A DNA stretch of 64,000 nucleotides from an uncultured Sphingomonadaceae bacterium. GTDB lineage: Bacteria > Pseudomonadota > Alphaproteobacteria > Sphingomonadales > Sphingomonadaceae. Location of the stretch: the NCBI GenBank assembly GCA_946479505.1, contig CAMLGC010000004.1, positions 21,346-85,345 of the forward strand, given 5' to 3'. Position numbers and translations under genes: made by a program. This document shows positions 1 to 7,451 of the stretch, piece after piece (the first letter of the stretch is position 1; the number at the start of each line of letters is the position of its first letter). The notes under the pieces are model-generated. The model made no database searches, was not told where the DNA came from, and saw only the letters and a list, made by a program, of their open reading frames with translations.

Positions 1-1275
1 CAGGAGCGTGCCCCAGCGCGTGACGCCGAGCTCGGGCGCGTCGAACAAAGCGGGCAGATCCTCGGCGTCGAAGCCGAGCGCCTTGATGACGAGATCGGCC
101 GGCTCGACGAACTCGTTGCCCGGGTCGGGCTCGGGCGCGCGGCGGCCGCTCGCATCGGGTTGGCCGAGCCGCATCCGCTGCGCGCGCACGCCGGCGACAC
201 GCTCCGCCGCATCGAACGCCTGCGGGCCCGACAACCAGACGAACTCGACACCTTCCTCCTCGGCATTGGCGACCTCGCGCTGCGAGCCGGGCATGTTCGC
301 TCGGTCGCGCCGGTAGAGGCATTTGACCGAGGCGGCGCCCTGGCGGACGGCGGTGCGGACGCAATCCATCGCGGTGTCGCCGCCGCCGATCACCACGACC
401 TTTTTCCCGGCCGCGTCGAGCTGCCCATCGTCGAAGGCGGGCACAATGTCGCCGAAACCCTTGCGGTTCGATGCGGTGAGATAGTCGAGCGCCTCGACCA
501 CGCCGTCGCTGCCGACGCCGGGCGCCCGGATCGCGCGCGGCTTATAGACGCCGGTCGCGATCAGGATCGCGTCGTGCCGCCGGCGCAATTGATCGAGCGT
601 CGCTTCGCGGCCGACCTCGAAGCCCTGGTGGAAAACGACGCCGCCCGCCTTCAGCCGATCGACTCGCCGCGTGACGACGTGCTTCTCGAGCTTGAAGCCC
701 GGAATGCCGTAGGTGAGTAGCCCGCCCGCGCGGTCGTGCCGATCATAGACATGGACCTCGTAGCCGAGCGTGCGCATGTAATCGGCCGCCGACAGCCCCG
801 CCGGTCCCGCGCCGACAATCCCGATCGATTGACCGCGTGCGCGCCCGACATGGACCGGGTCGACCCAGCCTTCGTCCCACGCGGTGTCGGTGATGAACTT
901 CTCGACCGAGCCGATCGTGATCGCGCCGTGGCCGGAGAATTCGGTGACGCAATTGCCCTCGCACAGCCGATCCTGCGGGCAGATGCGGCCGCAGATTTCA
1001 GGCATCGCCGAGGTAGCGTTCGACAGCTCGTAGGCCTCGCGCAGCCGCCCCTCGGCGGTGAGGCGCAGCCAATCGGGAATGTGGTTGTGCAGCGGACAAT
1101 GGACCGTGCAATAGGGCACGCCGCATTGCGAGCAGCGCCCGGCCTGCTTCTCGCCGGTGGTCGGATCGTAGCGTTCGGCGATCTCGCGAAAATCGTGCGC
1201 GCGCTCCTCGGCCGAGCGCTTGGCTGGATAGGCCTGCTCCCGGTCCACGAATTTGAGCATCACGTCGCGCGCCAT
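1..1275 (-). CDS. gltD: Glutamate synthase (NADPH) small subunit, 3' end cut by the window
   Basis: Beta subunit of glutamate synthase. It takes electrons from NADPH through FAD and Fe-S centres to the large subunit, which makes glutamate from glutamine and 2-oxoglutarate. About 425 residues are visible from ATG at 1275; the C-terminus runs off the left edge. The N-terminus has the two cysteine groups of the family (GRCSQCGVPYC..HC and EICGRICP..CEGNC), then a first nucleotide-binding fold (GIVGAGPAGLSAA) and a second (VVVIGGGDTAMDC). The start is preceded by GAGGG. The gene lies downstream of uppP on the same strand; gltB is not in the window and would be expected beyond the left edge. Confidence 0.93.
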   Translation of the reverse strand, partial: MARDVMLKFVDREQAYPAKRSAEERAHDFREIAERYDPTTGEKQAGRCSQCGVPYCTVHCPLHNHIPDWLRLTAEGRLREAYELSNATSAMPEICGRICPQDRLCEGNCVTEFSGHGAITIGSVEKFITDTAWDEGWVDPVHVGRARGQSIGIVGAGPAGLSAADYMRTLGYEVHVYDRHDRAGGLLTYGIPGFKLEKHVVTRRVDRLKAGGVVFHQGFEVGREATLDQLRRRHDAILIATGVYKPRAIRAPGVGSDGVVEALDYLTASNRKGFGDIVPAFDDGQLDAAGKKVVVIGGGDTAMDCVRTAVRQGAASVKCLYRRDRANMPGSQREVANAEEEGVEFVWLSGPQAFDAAERVAGVRAQRMRLGQPDASGRRAPEPDPGNEFVEPADLVIKALGFDAEDLPALFDAPELGVTRWGTLL

Positions 1276-1441
1276 CGCACCCTCGCATCACCATCGATAC
1301 GGGCGCTCTACCCCTCGGCGAGACCGTGAGTCACGCAAAAACCGACGATAAGGACAGTATTTCTGTCTCTATTTCAGGCTCAAAGTGCCGCCGCTGTCAT
1401 ATTCTTGTGCCGCCACGCACCAAAATATGGCCGTATCGGTA

Positions 1442-2242
1442 TCATCGTGCCAGAAGCCATACAAGCGCGGCGCTTCCAGCCACGATTCGGTACCATGCGA
1501 ACGGTGCGAAGCCGTGCCGCGCGACGACGCCGACGAACCAGCGGATCACCAGCAGCGCGACGACGAACGACACGACGAAGCCGATGGCGATCGCAATCCA
1601 GTCGCTCCCCGTCAGCGCCTCGTGGCTCTTGAGCAGGTCGTAGCCCGAGGCGGCGAGCATCGTCGGCACCGCGAGGAAGAAGCTGAACTCCGCCGCCGTC
1701 TTGCGTTCGACGCCGAGGCTCAAGGCGCCCATGATCGTCGCGCCCGAGCGGCTGACGCCCGGGATCATCGACAGGCATTGGACGACGCCGATGCCGAGCG
1801 CGGTCCCCGCCGGCATCGCCTCGACGCTGTCGACCGGGGTGCGCGTCACCAGCCGCTCGATCACGAGGATCGCGATGCCCCCCACGATCAGCGACACTGC
1901 GACGATGATCGGCTGCTCGAGCATCGCCTTCACCATCTTGTAGACGAGCAGCCCGATCACCGCGGAGGGCAGAAAGCCGAGCAGGATATTGCGCGTGAAG
2001 GCGACCGCGCCCTGCTGCCAGCCGAGCAGGCCCAGCGCCACCTGCCAGAAGCGCTGCCAATAGAGGACGATCACCGCCAGGATCGCGCCCAGTTGGATGA
2101 CGATGTCGAAGGTCGTCGATACGTCGCCTTTGAAGCCGAGCAACTCGCCGGCGAGGATCAAATGCCCCGTCGAGGAGACGGGCAGGAATTCGGTGAGCCC
2201 CTCGACGATGCCGAGGAGGATGACGATGAGGAGGTCGCTCAA
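1442..2242 (-). CDS. uppP: Undecaprenyl-diphosphatase UppP (BacA family)
   Basis: Integral membrane phosphatase that converts undecaprenyl diphosphate to the monophosphate carrier used for peptidoglycan and other surface polymers. The 266 residues match the usual family length. The N-terminal signature EGLTEFLPVSSTGH (residues about 14-27) and the second active-site motif PGVSRSGATI are both intact, and the rest is strongly hydrophobic. It lies between the NDUFA9-like reductase and gltD on the same strand, with a roughly 50 bp gap to the former, so cotranscription with it is possible. Nothing unusual is seen. Confidence 0.96.
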   Translation of the reverse strand: MSDLLIVILLGIVEGLTEFLPVSSTGHLILAGELLGFKGDVSTTFDIVIQLGAILAVIVLYWQRFWQVALGLLGWQQGAVAFTRNILLGFLPSAVIGLLVYKMVKAMLEQPIIVAVSLIVGGIAILVIERLVTRTPVDSVEAMPAGTALGIGVVQCLSMIPGVSRSGATIMGALSLGVERKTAAEFSFFLAVPTMLAASGYDLLKSHEALTGSDWIAIAIGFVVSFVVALLVIRWFVGVVARHGFAPFAWYRIVAGSAALVWLLAR

Positions 2243-2293
2243 GGCTTATGCCCCTTGGCTGACGCGGCCGCGCAGGTGCGGACGCGAAGGACT

Positions 2294-3226
2294 TCAGACC
2301 GCGATCTTGTCGCCAAAGCGGCCGTGGCGGCGATACTGGACCAGCCACCCCGGCGCGGCGGTCGCAAGCGGGGTCGGCGTGATCGCGAAGGCGCCGAAGC
2401 CGCCGTCCGCGCCGGCGCTTGCGACATTGTCGCGCTGGAGCATCAGCCACTGGTCCCGGCTGATCGGCGTCCCCGGCATCCGCGCGATCATCGCGCCGAC
2501 CGAATCGGGAAGCTCGACAAAGGCCGGGTGGCGGCCGATCGCGGTCGCGATCCAGTGCAGCAGGTCGCGCATCGACAGGATGTCCGGCCCGCCGAGCTCG
2601 AGCGTTCGTCCGGCGACGCTGCCCTGCGCGTCGAGCGCGGCCACCACCGCCCGCGCCACGTCCGCGACCCAGACCGGCTGGAACCGCACGTCGGGCCGCA
2701 GAACCGGAACGATCGGCGCGCGCGCGATCATCTCCGCAAACCGGTTCACGAACCGGTCCTCGCGCCCGAACATGATCGACGGGCGCAGGATCGTGGCGGT
2801 GGGAAACGCCTCGCGCACCGCATTCTCGCCCAGTCCCTTCGACCGGCCATAACCCGATGCCGATTCGGGATCGGCGCCGATCGCCGAAAGGTGCACCAGC
2901 GCCCCCGCGCCCGCCGCGGCGCTTGCTTCGGCGACATTCTGCGCGCCATCGACATGGATGGCGTGGAAATCGCCCGCGAGGATGCCGACCAGATTGACCA
3001 CGGCATCCGCACCCGTCACCGCGCGCGCGATCGTCTCGGGCTTGCGCACGTCGGCGGCGACAAACTGCGTCTGGCCGAGCCCGCCGAGCGGCTTCAGGAA
3101 CCACGCCCGGCGCGGATCACGCTGTGCGATCCGCACGCGCGCGCCCGCCTTGAGCAGCGCCTGCGCGACGTAGCGGCCGGCAAACCCTCCGCCGCCGATG
3201 AGCGTAACCAGCTTGTCCTTGACCAT
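2294..3226 (-). CDS. Complex I NDUFA9-like NAD(P)-binding epimerase/reductase family protein
   Basis: A 310-residue atypical short-chain dehydrogenase with an N-terminal nucleotide-binding loop (LIGGGGFAGRYVAQ) right at the start. The sequence VNLVGIL and the YGRSKGLGE segment are typical of the group related to the mitochondrial complex I subunit NDUFA9. In alphaproteobacteria these proteins are commonly annotated as complex I NDUFA9 subunit family; the actual substrate is not known. The start is placed at ATG 3226 because the glycine-rich loop must lie near the N-terminus. An in-frame extension upstream to 3373 would run into the tRNA-Leu gene and is rejected. Confidence 0.85.
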   Translation of the reverse strand: MVKDKLVTLIGGGGFAGRYVAQALLKAGARVRIAQRDPRRAWFLKPLGGLGQTQFVAADVRKPETIARAVTGADAVVNLVGILAGDFHAIHVDGAQNVAEASAAAGAGALVHLSAIGADPESASGYGRSKGLGENAVREAFPTATILRPSIMFGREDRFVNRFAEMIARAPIVPVLRPDVRFQPVWVADVARAVVAALDAQGSVAGRTLELGGPDILSMRDLLHWIATAIGRHPAFVELPDSVGAMIARMPGTPISRDQWLMLQRDNVASAGADGGFGAFAITPTPLATAAPGWLVQYRRHGRFGDKIAV

Positions 3227-3320
3227 GTCCGCCTCGTTCGTTCGTGGCGCCCCCTTGCCCCAGCGGGCGGCCAGTTGACAAGCGCCGCGCCGCTCCCCTA
3301 GAGCGCGCCGCCTACCCCGT

Positions 3321-3407
3321 GCCCAGATGGCGGAATTGGTAGACGCACCAGCTTCAGGTGCTGGCGCTCGCAAGGGCGTGGAGGTTCGAGTCCTCTTCTG
3401 GGCACCA
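3321..3407 (+). tRNA. tRNA-Leu (anticodon CAG)
   Basis: An 87-nt cloverleaf with acceptor GCCCAGA (3321-3327) pairing with TCTGGGC (3397-3403), then A and an encoded CCA. The D-arm is GGCGGAATTGGTAGACGC. The anticodon stem CCAGC/GCTGG encloses loop TTCAGGT, giving anticodon CAG (reads CUG). A long variable arm (GGCGCTCGCAAGGGCGT) and TTCGAGTCC T-loop fit a class II leucine tRNA. The gene is the apparent insertion site of the accessory region to its right: integrase remnants begin about 150 bp downstream. Confidence 0.97.
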
Positions 3408-3559
3408 TTGTACCCCTCCGGAAACGTCCAGAGGCGTCCAGCAAGCGGCTGGTTTCACAGCATTTTCCGACCGAGGATCGCCGGCTAACGTCCGGGGAAA
3501 TCCACTCAGGGCCATACACAGCACCAACATTCTGCTGGTGCTTGCGCTGGCCCCGGATC

Positions 3560-3905
3560 GACCCGGAGGAACTCCGCGAGATTTCCGGTCATCGCCAACA
3601 TCTGTTTCCCTGCATCGAGAAGCCGAGGCTCCCCATGTGGGAAACGGGGTCAGCCAGGCCCTATGACGGCTCGGCTATACCGGCGACGAGATGACGGCGC
3701 ATGGATTTAGGGCAATGGCGGCGACATTGCTCAACGAGATGGGCGTGTGGAATCCCGATGCGATCGAGCGCCACAGCTCGCGCATATGGATCCGAACCAG
3801 GTTCGCGGCATCTATGCTCGTGGCGAGTATTGGGAGGAACGCGTTCGGATGATGCAGCACTGGCCCGATTATCTTGATGAGTTGCGTGTTGCTGCGGCCA
3901 AGTGA
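3560..3905 (+). pseudogene. Decayed tyrosine recombinase (P4-type integrase), C-terminal remnant
   Basis: Translating in shifting frames recovers the C-terminal half of a P4-family phage integrase. Seen in order are EELREISGHRQHLFP, then IEKPRLPM, then LGYTGDEMTAHGFRAMA with the conserved HGFR (catalytic His and Arg), then NPDAIER, then LAHMDPNQVRGIYARGEY (holding the region of the catalytic Tyr) and a C-terminal tail ending in TGA at 3903-3905. At least three lesions are visible: a frame change near 3645, an in-frame TGA near 3663 where Arg is expected, and a 2-base insertion in gagcgccACagctcgcg near 3775. The N-terminal half is not recognisable in 3408-3560. The position next to tRNA-Leu is typical for this family. 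Confidence 0.85.
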
Positions 3906-3931
3906 GCGCTTGGGCAGCTGTTGAATCCGAT

Positions 3932-3995
3932 TTCCCGATCGGGAAGCTGCGGACCGGCGCAGCTATTCAGGCCATTATTTCTTCCCGATCGGGAA
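3932..3995. promoter_or_regulatory. Two identical 14-bp palindromes (TTCCCGATCGGGAA), possible orphan operator
   Basis: The perfect palindrome TTCCCGATCGGGAA occurs at 3932-3945 and again at 3982-3995, exactly 50 bp apart, in the intergenic DNA just after the integrase remnant. Two perfect copies this close are unlikely by chance and resemble a paired binding site for a dimeric helix-turn-helix repressor such as those of toxin-antitoxin modules. No such regulator gene is present nearby, so the site may be left from a deleted module or may be bound by a regulator encoded elsewhere. The rest of 3906-4305 shows no convincing coding region. Confidence 0.55.
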
Positions 3996-4305
3996 TAAGT
4001 TCTCAGAATCCGGAAGTCAGCGGCAGTAACCTCGTGGGGACAGAGCGGACCTTCTTGGGGTCATTGGATCTGCATTGTAGGAGTGTCACAGCGACCATCC
4101 GGCAAGCGTCGCCGAAACGGCTTTCGAACCCAACGGCAGATGGGAGAACACCGTCGCGAATGCTGACGCAATGACAGTTGTGCGCTCGGTTCCTGCCACC
4201 TAGCCATCGGTGCGTGCGTCCTGAAAGCTGCGGACTGGTCAGCTTCTCAATTTGATGTCCATGGCGTTGATGCCTTGCTATGCAGCCGGCGTCGGAGGTG
4301 TTCAG

Positions 4306-5094
4306 GTGTCTGTTTTTCAGCGGAATAACGTAAGGCTCTCGGGCGATGGTGAGCGCGCGATGATCTTCGCCCACGGCTTTGGCTGTGACCAGAACATGTG
4401 GCAGCCGGTAGCATCGGCTTTCGAGGGCGATTTCACGACGGTCCTGTTCGACCAGGTCGGGGCGGGGGGCTCCGATCTGTCCGCCTACAGCAGCGCGAAA
4501 TATAGCCAGCTCCAGGGTTATGCGGACGATCTGGTCGAGATCGTGCGGGACCTCGGCCGGAAGAACGTGATCTTCGTCGGCCATTCGGTCAGCGCGATGG
4601 TTGGCGTGCTTGCCTCGCTGAAGGATCCGTCACTCTTTTCCGCGCTCGTTATGGTCGGACCATCGCCGCGCTATATCGACGATGGCGATTATCGGGGAGG
4701 ATTTGCGGCAGCGGACATCGCCGAATTGCTCGACTCCTTGGCGGACAATCACCTAGGCTGGTCGGCGATGATGGCGCCGGTGATCATGGGCAATCCCGAT
4801 CGGCCGGAATTGGGCGAGCAGCTGACCAACAGCTTCTGTCGGACCGATCCGGCGATCGCCAAGGAGTTCGCGCGCGTTACCTTCACGTCGGATAACCGCG
4901 CGGATCTGCCCAAAGTGACGACCCGCACACTCATCCTGCAGTGCCGCGAGGACGCGATCGCCCCTCCCTATGTGGGCAACTACGTCCGTGACCATATTCC
5001 CGGCAGCGAAATGGTGCTGCTGAACGCGACCGGGCATTGTCCGAACCTCAGCGCGCCGGAAGAGGTCATCGCAGCGATCCGCGCCTTTGTCTGA
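4306..5094 (+). CDS. RsbQ/KAI2/D14-like alpha/beta hydrolase
   Basis: A 262-residue alpha/beta hydrolase of the group that includes Bacillus RsbQ and the plant receptors KAI2 and D14. The oxyanion region HGFGCDQNMW, nucleophile elbow GHSVSAMVG (Ser), acidic residue in QCREDAIAPP and histidine in GHCPNLSAP complete the triad. In RsbQ the enzyme acts with a PAS-domain partner to signal energy stress. Here the next gene, overlapping by 8 nt, is likewise a PAS protein, but a histidine kinase instead of a phosphatase. GTG 4306 is chosen over ATG 4252 because GGAGG lies 6 nt upstream and family members start this way (VSVFQRNNV). The natural ligand cannot be told from sequence. Confidence 0.88.
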   Translation: MSVFQRNNVRLSGDGERAMIFAHGFGCDQNMWQPVASAFEGDFTTVLFDQVGAGGSDLSAYSSAKYSQLQGYADDLVEIVRDLGRKNVIFVGHSVSAMVGVLASLKDPSLFSALVMVGPSPRYIDDGDYRGGFAAADIAELLDSLADNHLGWSAMMAPVIMGNPDRPELGEQLTNSFCRTDPAIAKEFARVTFTSDNRADLPKVTTRTLILQCREDAIAPPYVGNYVRDHIPGSEMVLLNATGHCPNLSAPEEVIAAIRAFV

Positions 5095-6234
5095 TATCGG
5101 GAAGACTGCGCCGATCGTGCATGCCGACGACTTCGAGAATCTCTTCGAGAGCGCGCCCTGCGGCTATCTTTCGTTGTACCCGGAAGGCCACGTGGTCCTC
5201 GCCAATGAACGGATCGCTACCTGGACCGGATACGACCGAACCGAATTGATCGGACGGCCGATCCACGATCTGCTGACCGTCGCCGGACGCATCTTTTATG
5301 AGACCAACATCTCGCCGCTACTACGGATGCAGGGGTTCGTCGATGAGGTCGCGATGAATTTCCGCTCGGCCGACGGATCGAGCGTGCAATGCCTGGTGAA
5401 CGCCGCGGAGCGCCGGAACGAGGGAGGCCAACTGCTGTTCACGCGTCTTGCGATCTTCAATGCGGTCGAACGCAGGCGTTACGAACGTGCGCTCGTCGAT
5501 ACGAACGAGGCAAATGAACAAGCCGCCGTCAAGGAGCGCGAGGCAGCGCAGCTTCGCGAGCAGTTCATCGCCGTGCTCGGTCACGATCTGCGCAACCCGC
5601 TGGCGTCGATCAGCAGCGGCGTCAGGTTGCTGAGCGATCGCGAGGCGGTCAGCCCGAAGGGAGAGCGTGTGCTTGCCCTGATGCAGGGCAGCATCGCGCG
5701 CGCGTCTGAGCTTATCGACAATGTCATGGACTTTGCGCGCGCACGGCTGGGCGGCGGGATCGGCCTGCGCCGCGACGCGCTGGCGCCGCTTACGCCGGTC
5801 CTTCAGCAGGTCGCGGCCGAAATCGCGTCGATTTCACCCGCACGCGATATCCGTACCAGTTTCGCCATTGCAGAACCGGTCGACTGCGATCGCACACGGA
5901 TTGGCCAGATGTTATCCAACCTTCTAGGCAACGCGGTCACTCATGGAGCCGAAGACGAGCCGATCAGCGTGCGCGGCGAGACGAGAGATGGATTTTTCAC
6001 GCTGTCGGTGCCAACGGCGGTGCTCCGATCGCTCCCGCTATCATGGAGCGGCTATTCCAGCCGTTCTTTCGCGGCGAACTCAGACCGAACCAGATGGGGC
6101 TGGGATTAGGGCTGCATATCGCATCGGAGATCGCCAAGGCGCACGGCGGCGAACTGGCTGTGGAATCGAACGACCGGGAAACCCGGTTCGTTTTCGTGAT
6201 GCCATTAGTCGATACCGACACTGCGGGAGATTAG
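5087..6234 (+). pseudogene. PAS-domain sensor histidine kinase, frameshifted in the ATPase domain
   Basis: The gene starts at TTG 5087 inside the end of the hydrolase gene. Residues about 14-110 are a PAS domain (ESAPCGYLSL..ANERIATWTGY..LIGRPIHDLL), followed by a coiled linker (RRYERALVDTNEANEQAAVK), the H-box AVLGHDLRNPLASI (His near 165) and an N-box (RIGQMLSNLLGNAVTHG). After LSV at about 6010 one base is missing: the reading continues in the next frame as ANGGAP..MERLFQPFFRGE..GLGLGLHIASEIAKAHGG to TAG 6232-6234. As written, the main frame ends at 6109 and lacks the glycine-rich lid, so the product would be inactive. Either a recent mutation or a sequencing error explains it. Confidence 0.82.
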
Positions 6235-6611
6235 GCGTCGAACGCCATTTCCCGGAATGCGGAGCCGATGGCTGGCCGGTCGAGCGGTTTGCGAAAAACC
6301 CGCCCCGGCGGGGCACATGGCAAGCATGCCTCCGGCGTCGCGGTCACGAAGATGACGGGGATCGGTCCAAACCTGGCATGGATTTCCTGAACCGCTAGCG
6401 GCCCGCTTCCTTCGATCAGGGAAACGTCCGAAACAATGAAATCCGGACGCCTGTCGAACGCCGCTGTGACGGCGTCGCATTGCGATTCTGCCAAGCTGAA
6501 CGAAAGCGCGCCATTGACGGTCAACAGGTCTTCGAGATCGAGCGCGATCAGCGCTTCATCTTCAATGATCAGTACATGGCACACGGGCTTCCCCAGGTTA
6601 GGCTGGCTCAA
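6231..6611 (-). CDS. Single-domain response regulator (receiver only)
   Basis: A 126-residue CheY-like receiver without an output domain. The acidic pair is in LIIEDEALI (residues 15-23), the phosphoacceptor Asp is in FIVSDVSL (D62), the conserved Thr is in VTAT (T90) and the Lys is in FRKPLD (K108), so it should be phosphorylatable. It is convergent with, and overlaps by 4 nt, the PAS kinase gene, suggesting the two are partners. The TTG start at 6611 has no good ribosome site; GTG 6584 (GGGGAAG just upstream) is a reasonable alternative and would remove nine residues. How the signal leaves the regulator is not visible, since there is no DNA-binding domain. Confidence 0.85.
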   Translation of the reverse strand: MSQPNLGKPVCHVLIIEDEALIALDLEDLLTVNGALSFSLAESQCDAVTAAFDRRPDFIVSDVSLIEGSGPLAVQEIHARFGPIPVIFVTATPEACLPCAPPGRVFRKPLDRPAIGSAFREMAFDA

Positions 6612-7009
6612 CGAGCGAGGAAGCCAATAAGACGCAAGTTTCTAGGCGAAATGCGGAATTAAACTTCGCCCAGCCGGAATACTGATGCGGCTCCACATGA
6701 TCTGCGGTGACGAACGAATGACAGCCGATCTCTCATGGCCGATTATCGAAAATAGCGGGAGGGTCGCCGTCCATTCCGCTGCGCGCCCAAATCGGCCGTT
6801 CGAGTTATCAATCGCGGCTCCCGATAAACGCCGCTTCGCTTTGTTGCGAACGAGAAGTGTAAGGCATTATCCACACGGCCCATTCTCGTGACATAAAGTC
6901 GCAAGTTGATGGGGGATCGGGAAAGTCGGTCCAGCTCAGCCTCGGAATGGACAAGATCGAGCTCTGCGATTCTCAGGCGCGCGGTTGTTCGTCGACGCAG
7001 AATGGAGGG
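6612..7009. other. Intergenic region, about 400 bp
   Basis: No ORF here has family resemblance, codon usage or a ribosome site that I would trust. It should contain the promoter of the response regulator on the left. No repeat or RNA gene was recognised. Confidence 0.4.
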
Positions 7010-7306
7010 CTAGGGTTTCGGTGCGGCCATAGTTTGGGCACGAAGCGAACTCGCGGATACTCCCTGGACCTGAGCGTCCCTCGTGCCGGTCGTGACGAGA
7101 ACAGGATGTTCAACATGGCCTGTTTCCACCGAATCAACTGGCATTGAGGGTTCAGCGCTCGTGTCCACCACGCGTGTGGGCCGATCAGCAGGCACGATGA
7201 CGACGCCTGGCGCGTCGTGATCGGGCGGAGCGCTGGTGAACAGAGCGACGCAGAGGGCGATCAATCCGATAGCGCCGATGCCAATCGCAATCTTGGTGCT
7301 CCGCAT
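7010..7306 (-). CDS. Small membrane-anchored or secreted hypothetical protein
   Basis: A 98-residue protein that I do not recognise. Residues 1-4 are polar (MRST), residues about 5-25 form a single hydrophobic helix (KIAIGIGAIGLIALCVALF), and the rest is polar, proline- and valine-rich. This suggests a signal anchor with the tail outside the cytoplasm. ATG 7306 is preceded by GGAG at a good distance. It lies divergently upstream of the glycosidase gene at 7452, sharing the AT-rich intergenic region with it. No function is proposed. Confidence 0.55.
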   Translation of the reverse strand: MRSTKIAIGIGAIGLIALCVALFTSAPPDHDAPGVVIVPADRPTRVVDTSAEPSMPVDSVETGHVEHPVLVTTGTRDAQVQGVSASSLRAQTMAAPKP

Positions 7307-7344
7307 GCCGATCTCCGTGCGCAGAACGAGCGTAAGAAATTATC

Positions 7345-7386
7345 TTCAATCACTCATGATTGCAATAAGAAGCATTTTCAATCATT
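7345..7386. promoter_or_regulatory. CAATCA/TGATTG half-sites upstream of the secreted glycosidase
   Basis: CAATCA at 7347-7352, TGATTG at 7357-7362 (inverted, 10 bp apart start to start) and CAATCA at 7379-7384 lie in an AT-rich stretch 60-105 bp before the ATG at 7452. The same hexamer appears in the rhaB/rhaD promoter region and before the TonB receptor. I infer a binding site for the local DeoR-type rhamnose regulator. Confidence 0.4.
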
Positions 7387-7451
7387 ATCTCCGCGTCGAA
7401 TGCGCAATTTATGTCATCGATCGAGTCGCACTCGGCGAAAGGAGGGAAGTC

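Noticed and set aside
1385..3301. Very long open frame of 638 codons on the plus strand
   Set aside because: It runs antisense to uppP and the NDUFA9-like gene, whose proteins have clear family motifs. Its translation is Arg/Asp/His-rich without any domain, as expected opposite high-GC genes.
4003..4584. 193-codon minus-strand frame across the start of the hydrolase gene
   Set aside because: It covers the 5' half of a gene with a complete catalytic triad and shows no domain of its own.
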